Assembly: GCF_000374045.1 (NCBI RefSeq)
Contig: NZ_KB893329.1
Location: 29,811 to 93,810, forward strand
DNA from: Segetibacter koreensis DSM 18137
Lineage (GTDB): Bacteria; Bacteroidota; Bacteroidia; Chitinophagales; Chitinophagaceae
Direction: 5' to 3'
DNA length: 64,000 nt
In this document: piece after piece, positions 54,762 through 63,940 of the stretch
Layout of the letters: each line of letters opens with the position of its first letter
How positions within the stretch are numbered: the stretch's first letter is position 1
The notes under the pieces: generated by a model
Told to the model about the DNA's origin: nothing
The model's input: the letters and a program-made list of their open reading frames with translations, nothing else
Databases searched by the model: none
Position numbers and translations under genes: made by a program

Positions 54762-55907
54762 ATGAGTGAACAAGATAAAAATATTGAAAAGCCGTTTAGT
54801 CCTTCCTTAGGGAGGGAAGTGCGCCGCATTATTATAGCAGGTGGCGGAACAGGCGGACATATTTTTCCGGCAATAGCTATAGCAAATGCCATCAAACAAA
54901 TTGAGCCAGGTTCGGAAATATTGTTTGTCGGTGCCAAAGGAAAAATGGAAATGGAGAAAGTGCCGCAGGCAGGATATAATATAGAAGGAATTGACATAGC
55001 GGGCTTTAACAGAAGTTCTTTGATAAAAAATATTGGATTACCAATAAAACTTATAAAAAGCTTTTTACAGGTAAGAAAAATAATAAATGATTTTAAGCCC
55101 GATGCAGTTGTCGGGGTAGGAGGCTATTCAAGCTTTCCTGTCTTAAAGCATGCACAGCATAAAGGTATTCCTACATTCATTCATGAGAGTAATTCCTTTG
55201 CGGGAAAAACAAATATGCTGCTTGGAAAAAATGCGTTTAAAATATTTGTAGCTACAGATGGAATGGAGAAATTTTTTCCAAAGGAAAAAATAGAGGTAAC
55301 TGGTAATCCTGTCAGAAAATCCATTGCTCAATCTACTGTAACCCGTTCAGAGGCTTTGCGTTATTTCAATCTTGAAGAAAATAAAATAACTGTTCTTGCT
55401 GTTGGTGGCAGTCTTGGTGCAAGAAGCATCAACGAAGCTTTGTCAAAAAATATTGACGCGTTCAAAATACACAACCTGCAGCTTATCTGGCAGATAGGTA
55501 AGACGACTGCAGCAGACTATAAAGAGAAGGCTAAAAGCTATTTGAGTGTATGGGCAGATGAATTTATAACACAGATGGAAATGGCTTATGCGGCGGCAGA
55601 CATAGTTATCTCAAGGTCTGGTGCAATGGCGGTTACAGAGTTATGTGTAGCACGTAAACCTGTCATTTTTGTTCCGTTTCCATTTGCGGCAGAAGACCAT
55701 CAAACGGTAAATGCACAAACATTGGTTGATAAAAAAGCAGCGTTAATGATAAAAGACAGTGAGGCAAATGAAAAGCTTGTAGCAATGGCAATATCTCTTG
55801 CAGAAAATAAAAGTCTGCAGGAAGAATTAAGGCAAAATATTTCAAAACTAGCAGTGACTAATGCCGATGAGGTAATAGCAAGGAAGGTGTTAGAAGCCGG
55901 AAGATAA
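54762..55907 (+). CDS. murG: Lipid II synthase (undecaprenyl GlcNAc transferase)
   Basis: A 381-residue GT28 enzyme, started at ATG 54762; a GTG 15 bases upstream is less likely. I-I-I-A-G-G-G-T-G-G-H-I-F-P-A appears near residue 24, preceded by an extension with F-S-P-S-L-G-R-E encoded by a short palindrome (54800-54817). Further motifs are V-V-G-V-G-G-Y-S-S-F-P, H-E-S-N-S-F-A-G, T-G-N-P-V-R, S-L-G-A-R-S-I-N and S-R-S-G-A-M-A-V-T-E-L. It adds GlcNAc to lipid I at the inner membrane. murC follows after 46 bp. Confidence 0.95.
   Translation: MSEQDKNIEKPFSPSLGREVRRIIIAGGGTGGHIFPAIAIANAIKQIEPGSEILFVGAKGKMEMEKVPQAGYNIEGIDIAGFNRSSLIKNIGLPIKLIKSFLQVRKIINDFKPDAVVGVGGYSSFPVLKHAQHKGIPTFIHESNSFAGKTNMLLGKNAFKIFVATDGMEKFFPKEKIEVTGNPVRKSIAQSTVTRSEALRYFNLEENKITVLAVGGSLGARSINEALSKNIDAFKIHNLQLIWQIGKTTAADYKEKAKSYLSVWADEFITQMEMAYAAADIVISRSGAMAVTELCVARKPVIFVPFPFAAEDHQTVNAQTLVDKKAALMIKDSEANEKLVAMAISLAENKSLQEELRQNISKLAVTNADEVIARKVLEAGR
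54800..54817 (+). repeat. In-frame palindrome in murG
   Basis: TCCTTCC (54800-54806) pairs with GGAGGGA (54811-54817), with one G-U and the loop TTAG. It is read as S-P-S-L-G-R and lies about 38 bases into the gene. Confidence 0.6.
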
Positions 55908-55953
55908 ATGGCGAAGACGATTAGAGTCAGTATAAAAACATGAATAGACATTA

Positions 55954-57375
55954 ATGAGTGAAGCGCAAAATATACATAATTTAAATAGTTCCCCTTTAAG
56001 TGCTGAGGGGCCGGGTTCTCTTTTAGAGGCTGTCCACCATGGTCTTTACTTCATTGGCATTGGGGGAATCGGAATGAGTGCGATAGCAAGATATTTTAAA
56101 TTCAAAGGTGTTGAGGTAACCGGGTATGACAAAACGCCGACTGCTCTCACGCAACAGCTGGAAGCGGAAGGAATAGCCATTCATTATGAAGAGAACGTTG
56201 CAGTAATCCCAAAAGAGGTAGGTATGGTTGTTTATACGCCTGCTATTCCTGCCGGGCATACGGAGCTGCAGTTCTATCTAAACCATAATTATAAAGTGGT
56301 AAAGAGAAGTGATGTGCTGAAGCTGATAACAGAAAGTTCTTTTAATATATGCGTGGCAGGTACTCATGGTAAAACAACGGTTAGTACTATGATAGCTCAT
56401 ATTCTCCGCCATTCCGGTTATGGTTGCAATGCTTTTTTGGGGGGGATATCTGCAAATTATAACACCAACTTCTGGAGCAGTGAGAGAAATGTATGTGTCA
56501 TCGAAGCAGATGAATATGACAGAAGTTTTTTAAAGCTATCACCTGATGTTGCTGTAATAACTGCCATGGATCCTGACCATTTAGATATTTACGGAACTGG
56601 TGAAGAATTTAAAAAAGCATTTATTCAGTTTTCTCAGAAAGTAAAAAATGGCGGGCAGCTTATAACGAAGTACGAATTGGCTGATAACAGTGAGTTTAAC
56701 GCACAAAGTCACAGCACTTACAGCTTTAGCAAAAAAGAAGCGGATGTGTATGCAGATGCGATAAAAGTTAAAGACGGTTCTTATGTTTTTGATATTATTT
56801 CAAAAGATTGGGTGATGACAGGAGTGAACTTGAATATGGGTGGTTTACACAATATTGAAAATGCAGTTGCAGCCGTTGCAGTAGCAAGACATCTACATAT
56901 AAATGACGAAAAGATAAAAGAGGCAATAAAAGATTTTAAAGGTGTAAAACGAAGATTTGAGTATATACTGAAAAATGAGAAACATGTTTTGATTGATGAT
57001 TATGCTCACCATCCCGAAGAACTGAGGGCATTGATAACCGGGGTGAGAAGTTTGTTTACACAAAAGTTGACAATGGTATTTCAACCGCATCTTTTTAGTC
57101 GCACCAAAGACCAGGCAGATGGTTTTGCAGAAGTGCTCGATATGTGTGATGAAGTTGTATTACTGCCTATTTATCCGGCAAGAGAATTACCAATGGAGGG
57201 AGTGACCAGTGAAATGATTACAGCAAAAATGTCTTTAAAAGATAAGAGAGTTTTAAGCAAGGATGATATGAAACAGTGGGTTAAAGAAACAAGGCCGGAA
57301 CTGTTGGTTATGGCAGGGGCTGGCGACATAGATGCTCTGTTACAACCAGTTAAGGAAATATTAGAATTACAATAA
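55954..57375 (+). CDS. murC: UDP-MurNAc:L-alanine ligase
   Basis: A 473-residue Mur ligase. I-G-I-G-G-I-G-M-S-A-I-A-R-Y begins near residue 34. Before it M-S-E-A-Q-N-I-H-N-L-N is followed by S-S-P-L-S-A-E-G-P-G, encoded by a palindrome-like stretch, and E-A-V-H-H-G-L-Y-F. ATP loop A-G-T-H-G-K-T-T-V-S, then E-A-D-E-Y-D-R-S-F-L, A-M-D-P-D-H-L-D and D-D-Y-A-H-H-P-E-E. The enzyme looks complete apart from the N-terminal extension. ftsQ starts 8 bases after its stop. Confidence 0.95.
   Translation: MSEAQNIHNLNSSPLSAEGPGSLLEAVHHGLYFIGIGGIGMSAIARYFKFKGVEVTGYDKTPTALTQQLEAEGIAIHYEENVAVIPKEVGMVVYTPAIPAGHTELQFYLNHNYKVVKRSDVLKLITESSFNICVAGTHGKTTVSTMIAHILRHSGYGCNAFLGGISANYNTNFWSSERNVCVIEADEYDRSFLKLSPDVAVITAMDPDHLDIYGTGEEFKKAFIQFSQKVKNGGQLITKYELADNSEFNAQSHSTYSFSKKEADVYADAIKVKDGSYVFDIISKDWVMTGVNLNMGGLHNIENAVAAVAVARHLHINDEKIKEAIKDFKGVKRRFEYILKNEKHVLIDDYAHHPEELRALITGVRSLFTQKLTMVFQPHLFSRTKDQADGFAEVLDMCDEVVLLPIYPARELPMEGVTSEMITAKMSLKDKRVLSKDDMKQWVKETRPELLVMAGAGDIDALLQPVKEILELQ
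55988..56015 (+). repeat. In-frame palindrome-like element in murC
   Basis: CCCCT (55991-55995) pairs with AGGGG (56006-56010) within a 28-base stretch read as S-S-P-L-S-A-E-G-P. Codons S-S-P-L and their reading frame match the murD element; the stem is more degraded. Confidence 0.6.
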
Positions 57376-57382
57376 AAAAGTT

Positions 57383-58522
57383 ATGCAACAAGTGTGGAGA
57401 AAAAGATGGAGGCATACGGCGTGGTTCGCACTTGCAGCAGTTACTTTAGTGTTACTTGTGTCTGCTGTATACAAAAAAAATCATAGTGAGTGTAAAGGAG
57501 TAGAAGTGACTTTTAGCGGAGATGGAAATAATTTTTTTATTGAGGAAAAAGGAGTTATTGGATTGTTAAAAGCAAATGGTTTGGTTATCGGCCAACCGGT
57601 TGAAGCAATTAACCTGAAAACGTTGGAAGACGTTTTAAAAAAAGACAGATGGATTGCGAAGGCCGATTTGTTTTTTGATAACAACCAGGTCCTCCAGGTT
57701 AAAGTGGAAGAGAAGACACCGGTAGCAAGAATATTTACAACGCAGGGTAATTCTTTTTATATAGATAGTGCATGCAGAAAATTGCCGTTAAGTGAAAAGC
57801 TTAGTGCCAGGATACCCATGGTCACAAATTTTCCATCAGACCGGCCCACACTTTCAAAACCTGATAGTGAGTTGCTCGCTTCTGTAAAGGAATTAGCCAT
57901 GTTTATACAGGAAGATGATTTTTGGAAAGCGCAGGTAGCACAAATAGACATAACACCCGAGGGGTTTGAAATGATTCCAACTGTAGGTAGCCACGTGGTC
58001 GTGTTAGGTGATGGGAATGATTTTCAACAGAAGTTTGACCGGCTCTTTAGTTTTTATAAGCAGGTATGGACAAAAGTGGGATTTGAAAAATATGAGAAGG
58101 TGGATGTACGTTTTACAGGACAGGTTGTAGCAACCTTAAAAGGTGCCAAACCTGCGATAGTTGATAGCCAAAAAGTAAGAATGGCTTATGAAAAGTTGGT
58201 TGCTGAAGCGCAAAAACCGGCAGAGGATTCTATCTCAGTTAGGGATGAAAAAAACGGCAATACGGCGCCTGTTATGGAAAAAGTGCCGTCAGATGCGAAA
58301 GTAAATGTCGAAGTAAAAAGAAAATTGCCAGCAACAGGAAATATTGCAAAAGCTGCCGCTAAAAAACAACCGGTAAAACATCAAATTATAAAGACGGCTA
58401 CTCAAAGACAAACTACAGCAAAAAATGTAAGAGTGAAACAGGTAGCATCAAATAAGCAAGTAGAAGATAGGCGGGTACCGAAGGCGGTAATGAGAAAAAC
58501 GTTGACTTCTAAAGGTGGATAA
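57383..58522 (+). CDS. ftsQ: Cell division protein FtsQ/DivIB
   Basis: A 379-residue single-pass protein: a basic N-terminus (W-R-K-R-W-R-H-T), one helix (about residues 13-29), then a POTRA-like domain (I-E-E-K-G-V-I-G-L-L, L-E-D-V-L-K-K-D-R-W-I-A-K-A-D-L) and the FtsQ beta domain with V-D-V-R-F-T-G-Q-V-V. The last 120 residues are Lys/Ala/Gln-rich and probably disordered; this tail is longer than in E. coli (276 residues in total). It links FtsL/FtsB-type proteins with FtsI. It starts 8 bases after the murC stop. Confidence 0.9.
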   Translation: MQQVWRKRWRHTAWFALAAVTLVLLVSAVYKKNHSECKGVEVTFSGDGNNFFIEEKGVIGLLKANGLVIGQPVEAINLKTLEDVLKKDRWIAKADLFFDNNQVLQVKVEEKTPVARIFTTQGNSFYIDSACRKLPLSEKLSARIPMVTNFPSDRPTLSKPDSELLASVKELAMFIQEDDFWKAQVAQIDITPEGFEMIPTVGSHVVVLGDGNDFQQKFDRLFSFYKQVWTKVGFEKYEKVDVRFTGQVVATLKGAKPAIVDSQKVRMAYEKLVAEAQKPAEDSISVRDEKNGNTAPVMEKVPSDAKVNVEVKRKLPATGNIAKAAAKKQPVKHQIIKTATQRQTTAKNVRVKQVASNKQVEDRRVPKAVMRKTLTSKGG

Positions 58523-58558
58523 TGTGGATAATGAGGTGTGCGGATGAGGGCAATAGAT

Positions 58559-58636
58559 GAATAAAGAACAAGCAGTACAAGTGAGTGACACAACGGTGTT
58601 GAAGAAGGAGGTTAAGCTTGTCACAAAAAGATATTG
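58559..58636 (+). repeat. Dispersed intergenic repeat, copy 5
   Basis: GAATAAAGAACAAGCA is followed by the core GTACAAGTGAGTGACACAAC (58575-58594), identical to copy 1, and by the tail CTTGTCACAAAAAGATATTG (58617-58636), close to copy 2. It lies in the 224-bp gap between ftsQ and ftsA. Confidence 0.75.
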
Positions 58637-58746
58637 GCAAAAAAGGACGTAATAGAGATCGGTTAAAAGATGAGAGGATACAGCGAGTATGCGCACCGGT
58701 TAGGTTTTAAGGATTTAGGTTAAAAACAACAAAAACACACATATTT

Positions 58747-60132
58747 ATGAACGTTAACGAAGCACCTATTATCGTAGGTCTCGACATTGGCACAACTAAG
58801 ATTGCTGCAATTGCCGGTAGAAAAAATGAATACGGCAAATTGGAGATTCTTGGCTTTGGGCGTGCTAACAGTACGGGGGTACAACATGGACAGGTTCTTA
58901 ATATTGAACAAACAATTAAATCAATTCAGCAGGCTTTAACTAACTGCTATGACTCTAACCCTGATCTTGAGATTAGTGAGGTATATGTTGGTATTGCAGG
59001 TCATCACATTAAAAGCTTGCAAACACGTGGCGATATTGTAAGGCAGGATTCTGAAAATGAAATAACCATTGCTGAAATAGAGCAATTGATAGATAATCAA
59101 CGTAAAACATTTATCCCGGCCGGCGACCAAATTATAGATGTTATTCCGCAGGAGTTTACTGTAGATAACATTCAAAACATTCCAAACCCGATAGGATATA
59201 ATGGTGTAAAGGTTGGAGCAAACTTTCATATTATTACCGGCGACAGAAATGCTATCCGAAACATTAACCGAGCAGTTGATAAGAGTGGTTTAAAAACCAA
59301 AGATCTTGTTTTGCAGCCCCTGGCTTCAGCATCTGCTGTTATGAGTGAACTGGATATGGAAGCAGGAGTCGCTATCCTCGATATTGGTGGTGGCACAAGC
59401 GATCTGGCTGTTTTTTACGAAGGCATATTAAAGCACACGGCAGTCATTCCTTTTGGTGGAGAGAATATTACCAATGATATTAAAACAGGTTTGGGTGTAT
59501 TGAAGCAGCAGGCCGAGGCTATGAAAGTGCAGTTTGGCAGTGCTTTGGCTGATGAAGCAAAAGCAAATGCTTTTATTACTATTCCCGGTATGAATGGAAT
59601 GCCTGCTAAAGAAATCAGTGTAAAGAATCTTGCGAACATTATACAGGCAAGAATGAGTGAAATTCTTGATTTTGTTACCTATCATCTTAAGCAGGTTGGT
59701 CTTGATACCAAAATGCTAAATGGTGGAATCATACTTACAGGTGGTGGTTCTCAATTGAAACATCTTATTCAGTTAACAGAATATTCAACAGGATTATATG
59801 CGCGCATAGGGTTTCCAAACGGTCACCTTGCTGCTAATCATATAGATGAATTGAAAAAACCTATGTACAGCACTTGTATAGGTCTTATACTAAAAGGCTA
59901 CAGTGATTACGAGCACAGGTATAAAGAATTTGAAAAAACTTTTAAGAAGGTTATTGTTCCTGAAACGTTGGTAAAAGAAGATGAGCCGGAATTAAGGCCT
60001 CTTGAAACGCCTGATGTTGCGTCAAGGCAAAAGGTTAATACAGCAGCGAGAAAAGGAATGACAAAGTTCTGGGAAAAATTTAAAAACAATCTTTTGGAAC
60101 TTTTTAAAGAAGAAGGAGATAAAGATCTGTAG
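58747..60132 (+). CDS. ftsA: Cell division protein FtsA
   Basis: A 461-residue actin-like ATPase. The phosphate loops are G-L-D-I-G-T-T-K-I-A near residue 12 and L-D-I-G-G-G-T-S-D-L-A near 212; G-G-I-I-L-T-G-G-G-S-Q-L follows. The 1C domain lies between them. The C-terminal K-F-W-E-K-F-K-N-N-L-L-E-L-F-K is an amphipathic helix suited to membrane anchoring of FtsZ. It precedes ftsZ by 119 bp. Confidence 0.95.
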   Translation: MNVNEAPIIVGLDIGTTKIAAIAGRKNEYGKLEILGFGRANSTGVQHGQVLNIEQTIKSIQQALTNCYDSNPDLEISEVYVGIAGHHIKSLQTRGDIVRQDSENEITIAEIEQLIDNQRKTFIPAGDQIIDVIPQEFTVDNIQNIPNPIGYNGVKVGANFHIITGDRNAIRNINRAVDKSGLKTKDLVLQPLASASAVMSELDMEAGVAILDIGGGTSDLAVFYEGILKHTAVIPFGGENITNDIKTGLGVLKQQAEAMKVQFGSALADEAKANAFITIPGMNGMPAKEISVKNLANIIQARMSEILDFVTYHLKQVGLDTKMLNGGIILTGGGSQLKHLIQLTEYSTGLYARIGFPNGHLAANHIDELKKPMYSTCIGLILKGYSDYEHRYKEFEKTFKKVIVPETLVKEDEPELRPLETPDVASRQKVNTAARKGMTKFWEKFKNNLLELFKEEGDKDL

Positions 60133-60251
60133 GGTTTAATTCATAAGGTATATGGTAAGAAGGTTTTAAACATTTTCCTTATACTTAATCCCACCTTTCA
60201 CCTTTTAAAAAACAACTAAAAATAATCTATTACCCAAACAATTTTCCGACT

Positions 60252-62066
60252 ATGATTCATTTTGATTTGCCGAAACAGAAGTCATCTATCCTGAAGGTGA
60301 TAGGTGTTGGTGGTGGTGGCGGTAACGCCGTAAACCACATGTATGGTCAAAATATTGACAGTGTTGATTTCATTATTTGCAATACAGACGCACAAGCACT
60401 GTCAAACAGTAAAGTGCCAAATAAAATACAACTTGGTCCGCATCTTACTCAAGGGTTGGGTGCAGGCGCTAATCCCGAAATAGGTAAACAGGCAACAGAA
60501 GAAAGCCTTGAAGAGATTAAACGCATATTAGAGGTCAATACTAAAATGGCTTTTATTACTGCAGGCATGGGAGGTGGTACAGGTACAGGTGGAGCGCCTA
60601 TTATTGCAAGAATCTGTAAAGAACTTGGTGTACTGACTGTAGGTATAGTAAGCACTCCCTTTACTAATGAGGGACCTAAACGCATGCGTCATGCGGAAGC
60701 TGGCATTCAGCAATTGAGAGAACATGTAGACACACTTCTTGTAATAAGCAACGATAAAGTACGTCATCAATACGGCAATCTAAAAGTGAGAGAAGCATTT
60801 AGCAAAGCTGATGATATACTTGCAACTGCTGCAAAATGTATCACCGACGTTATCACAAGCAACGGGCAAATTAATGTTGACTTTGCCGACGTATGTACTG
60901 TAATGAGAAGCGGTGGTGTGGCAATATTAGGAAGCGCGCAGGCAAGTGGTGAAGATCGTGCACAACGTGCGATAGAAGATGCTGTTAATTCACCCTTGCT
61001 AAATGACAGTGAAATTCGTGGCGCAAAATGGATACTCGTTAATATTACTTCTGCAGAAGGGGATTACGAAATCACCATGGACGAAGAAGATACAATTATG
61101 AGCTATCTTCGTGAGCAGTCAGGGGATGATGCAGATGTTATCAAAGGAATTGGTTTTGATGAATCGCTCGGAGACAAAATAGGTGTAACTATCATTGCTA
61201 CGGGCTTTGAACATAAAGACCCTTTCAGAGCTCCTTTAAAACCCAAAGAAGAAAAAAAGCCTGAAGAGAAAATTGTTCTGCATTTAGGTGTTAATCCCGA
61301 AGAAAAGAAAGCAAATGCTCAGCCGCCAGCACCGGTAGAAGAAAAAGATCCATATGCGCCTACCATGGTTGAAATGGGAAACAATGGTCCCGCAATTATT
61401 CAGCCAACGCAGCAATATTACCAGCAGCAGCAACCTGATATCCAGCAACAACAAAAGGCACAGGTAAATGAAAATCAAAATCCTGTACTTCGTTTTGAAC
61501 TGAAGCCGGAAGTTTCAGATCAGCGAAATCAGCCACAGCAAAACCAGCCACAGCAAAATAATAATAATACTGGAGGTGCGCGTCCGGCTAATGGTTTTCT
61601 TTCAAGGCCTTCCAACATTTATGCAGAGGCAAAGACAGCAGATACAGCATTTGCAACTTCTGCGGATGCCAAGTCTGAACAAAAACCGGCGGCAGAACCA
61701 GAGTTGGAAATGAAGTTGGTTATGAGAGATGATGTAACAGAATCGCCTAATGTGCCCGAACCTGTCAATAACCCTGCACCTTTAATAGAAAGCACTGGAA
61801 CGCACGATGACATAGAAGAGCAAAAGCGAAGAGCACAGGAAAGAATTCAAAAGTTAAGGAATTTGTCTTTTAATATGAATAACAGTGATGCAAGCACAGA
61901 GTTCGATTCTGTACCTGCATACATTCGTAAAAATATGGAAATGTTCGGAAACACACTTGCTTCCGTCGAAAGCTTTTACAGCAAGTACACTGTTAAGCCG
62001 GACGAAAACGACAAAGGTCAGATTAGTTCAATTAATACATTTTTGGATGGTAAAAAACCAGATTAA
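60252..62066 (+). CDS. ftsZ: Cell division protein FtsZ
   Basis: A 604-residue tubulin-like GTPase. G-V-G-G-G-G-G-N-A-V-N-H opens the fold, the tubulin signature G-G-G-T-G-T-G lies at 107-113 and the T7 loop N-V-D-F-A-D at 208-213. The GTPase core ends near residue 325. A long linker (about 325-560), rich in Gln, Pro and Asn, separates it from a conserved C-terminal region with V-P-A-Y-I-R-K-N-M. It is about 220 residues longer than E. coli FtsZ, nearly all in the linker. It is the last gene of the dcw cluster, followed by a terminator. Confidence 0.96.
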   Translation: MIHFDLPKQKSSILKVIGVGGGGGNAVNHMYGQNIDSVDFIICNTDAQALSNSKVPNKIQLGPHLTQGLGAGANPEIGKQATEESLEEIKRILEVNTKMAFITAGMGGGTGTGGAPIIARICKELGVLTVGIVSTPFTNEGPKRMRHAEAGIQQLREHVDTLLVISNDKVRHQYGNLKVREAFSKADDILATAAKCITDVITSNGQINVDFADVCTVMRSGGVAILGSAQASGEDRAQRAIEDAVNSPLLNDSEIRGAKWILVNITSAEGDYEITMDEEDTIMSYLREQSGDDADVIKGIGFDESLGDKIGVTIIATGFEHKDPFRAPLKPKEEKKPEEKIVLHLGVNPEEKKANAQPPAPVEEKDPYAPTMVEMGNNGPAIIQPTQQYYQQQQPDIQQQQKAQVNENQNPVLRFELKPEVSDQRNQPQQNQPQQNNNNTGGARPANGFLSRPSNIYAEAKTADTAFATSADAKSEQKPAAEPELEMKLVMRDDVTESPNVPEPVNNPAPLIESTGTHDDIEEQKRRAQERIQKLRNLSFNMNNSDASTEFDSVPAYIRKNMEMFGNTLASVESFYSKYTVKPDENDKGQISSINTFLDGKKPD

Positions 62067-62130
62067 TTTGTGGTTAAACCCGCACCGGTTGGTGAACTGG
62101 TGTGAGTTTTATAGATTGTGTTTTTAGTTG

Positions 62131-62162
62131 TTATCCCTCCGACAAAACGGAGGGATTTTTAT
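62131..62162 (+). terminator. Rho-independent terminator closing the dcw cluster
   Basis: A 9-bp perfect stem, ATCCCTCCG (62133-62141) with CGGAGGGAT (62148-62156), with loop ACAAAA and a following T-run. It lies 66 bp after the ftsZ stop. A second, weaker hairpin (CACCGGTT with AACTGGTG) precedes it. Confidence 0.93.
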
Positions 62163-62364
62163 ATATTCTATCAGACATTTCAAAGTTCTTTTGACGATGC
62201 TGATTTTAAAGATGGGTACTCTTCTTTAAAACTTCTTTAAAAATTTGTTAGCAAAATCTCTTGTGAAGCATTCAAACTTTCGATCGCATTATTTTTTTTG
62301 CATATTCGCAAGAATCCTGCACGCTCCACTTTTACCTTTTGTCATTTAACTCTTTACCTGAACC

Positions 62365-62784
62365 TTATATAATTACAAATTCTTCTCTCGGCGGAATGGA
62401 AAGTAATGCTTCCTTTCCCATAGAACATAACTTTTTTATCATGTTTGCTATATCTTCAATTGCATTAGGCTTTACTAAAAAATAGTTAGCGCCGTTGTTG
62501 TAAGCCTTATCAATATCAGTTCTATTAATAGAAGTAGAATAAATAATTATGGGAATTTTGTCATATTTCCTGTCTTCTCTTAATAGCTGCAGGCATTCAA
62601 GCCCATTTTTTACCGGCATATTAAGATCAAGAAAAAGTACATCGGGTAAGGTTTTTAAAATAAATCGCCACAACTCAAGCCAGTTAGCAGCGTAAGAAAT
62701 TTTTAAAGGTTCATGAGCTTGTTCTGCAGCTTCCTTTAAAATATAAAAATCATCTTTATCGTCGTCAGCCATTAATATGTGCAT
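62365..62784 (-). CDS. Single-domain response regulator (CheY-like)
   Basis: A 139-residue receiver domain with no output domain. The acidic pocket is A-D-D-D at 6-9, the phospho-acceptor is Asp53 in F-L-D-L-N-M-P, the switch residues are in I-Y-S-T-S (82-86) and the conserved lysine is Lys105 in L-V-K-P-N. It ends with a short tail (S-I-P-P-R-E-E-F-V-I-I). It acts by protein contact, probably receiving phosphate from a kinase elsewhere. The only kinase in the window is 20 kb away, and pairing is not supported by position. Confidence 0.92.
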   Translation of the reverse strand: MHILMADDDKDDFYILKEAAEQAHEPLKISYAANWLELWRFILKTLPDVLFLDLNMPVKNGLECLQLLREDRKYDKIPIIIYSTSINRTDIDKAYNNGANYFLVKPNAIEDIANMIKKLCSMGKEALLSIPPREEFVII

Positions 62785-62801
62785 AGTAGTAAGGTCGTTT
62801 G

Positions 62802-62809
62802 CAAAATTA
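62802..62809 (-). promoter_or_regulatory. Promoter -7 element of the response regulator gene
   Basis: On the minus strand TAATTTTG fits TAnnTTTG, 18 bases before the ATG. The -33 element is weak. Confidence 0.45.
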
Positions 62810-62900
62810 ATGATTACTTAATCTCACTAAACTAATATAAATTTTTCTTATTTGTCTAATTCCTTATTTCAAAAGACAATAAATATTTACATAAACAGAG

Positions 62901-62931
62901 TTTGAATTGTTATTGCCGAAGAATATATTTA
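62901..62931 (+). promoter_or_regulatory. Promoter of the AIM24-family gene
   Basis: TTTG (62901-62904), a 19-base spacer and TATATTTA (62924-62931) match the Bacteroidota consensus at all but the last base. It lies just upstream of ATG 62949 and supports that start over an earlier one at 62907, which would fall inside the promoter. Confidence 0.5.
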
Positions 62932-62948
62932 CCCTAAATATTATCGAT

Positions 62949-63743
62949 ATGCGCACAAATCATGAAATTGATTATCGTATCATTGGAGAAGAAATGCAAT
63001 ATGTAGAGATAGAATTAGACCCAAACGAAACAGCTATTGCAGAAAGTGGAAGCTTTATGATGATGGATGATGGTATACAAATGCAAACAATTTTTGGTGA
63101 TGGAAGCCAGAACCAGGGAAGCGGACTCCTTGGGAAACTTTTGGGCGCAGGCAAACGGCTGATCGTGGGAGAAAGTCTTTTTATGACTGCATTTACGAAT
63201 GCTGCCGCCGGCAAAAAAAGAGTAAGTTTTGCTTCACCTTATCCTGGTAAAATTATTCCTCTTGACCTTCAGCAATTAGGTGGAAAAGTGATTGCACAGA
63301 AAGACGCTTTTCTTTGTGCTGCCAAAGGCGTGAGTATTGGCATAGACTTTCAGCGAAGATTAGGAACGGGAATTTTTGGAGGAGAGGGTTTTATTATGGA
63401 AAAGCTTGAAGGTGACGGTATGGCGTTTGTACATGCAGGCGGGCATGTATTTGAAAGAGAATTATACAACGGCGAATTAATAAAAATTGACACAGGATGC
63501 CTTGTTGCCTTGACTCAAAATATTGATTATGATATCCAGTTTGTTGGTGGTATACGCAATACTGTTTTTGGCGGTGAAGGATTGTTCTTTGCTACATTAA
63601 GAGGACCAGGCAAGGTTTGGATTCAAACATTACCGGTTAGCAGGCTTGCGAGTAGAATTTTATCATATGGAACAACGAACCGAAAAGAGGAAGGCAGCAT
63701 TTTAGGGGGGATAGGAAATTTGCTTGATGGAGATGGTTATTAA
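62949..63743 (+). CDS. AIM24 family protein (TIGR00266)
   Basis: A 264-residue protein of the AIM24/TIGR00266 family, started at ATG 62949. Family features are [19 protein letters not shown], a glycine-rich [12 protein letters not shown] segment, [11 protein letters not shown] and [28 protein letters not shown] appears in the second repeat, and the C-terminus is glycine-rich. It forms a beta-helix-like trimer in relatives. No enzymatic role is established. Confidence 0.92.
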   Translation: MRTNHEIDYRIIGEEMQYVEIELDPNETAIAESGSFMMMDDGIQMQTIFGDGSQNQGSGLLGKLLGAGKRLIVGESLFMTAFTNAAAGKKRVSFASPYPGKIIPLDLQQLGGKVIAQKDAFLCAAKGVSIGIDFQRRLGTGIFGGEGFIMEKLEGDGMAFVHAGGHVFERELYNGELIKIDTGCLVALTQNIDYDIQFVGGIRNTVFGGEGLFFATLRGPGKVWIQTLPVSRLASRILSYGTTNRKEEGSILGGIGNLLDGDGY

Positions 63744-63906
63744 ATATCGTTAAGGGTAATCCCTCCTTTTTCGGCTCCTCCAAAAATGATTTCCGAAGCT
63801 AACGTTTGACAGGTGCATCAGCATAATTATTATATTGCCTTGCTCTATTGTAAGGCCGATTTAAGACTGTTGCGTGATAGCACGGGCGTAATCCTGGTTG
63901 GAATGT

Positions 63907-63940
63907 AAAAAGCCTTTCTGCTACAACAAAAAGGCTTTGA
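63907..63940 (-). terminator. Hairpin, probably ending a minus-strand gene from beyond the window
   Basis: A 9-bp stem, AAAGCCTTT (63909-63917) with AAAGGCTTT (63930-63938). The five-T run follows the stem only on the minus strand, so it would terminate transcription coming from the right edge. The last 60 bases are too short to identify that gene. Confidence 0.55.

Noticed and set aside
62084..62103. Hairpin CACCGGTT / AACTGGTG after ftsZ
   Set aside because: It has no U-run directly after it and is followed by a far better terminator, so it is not listed separately.
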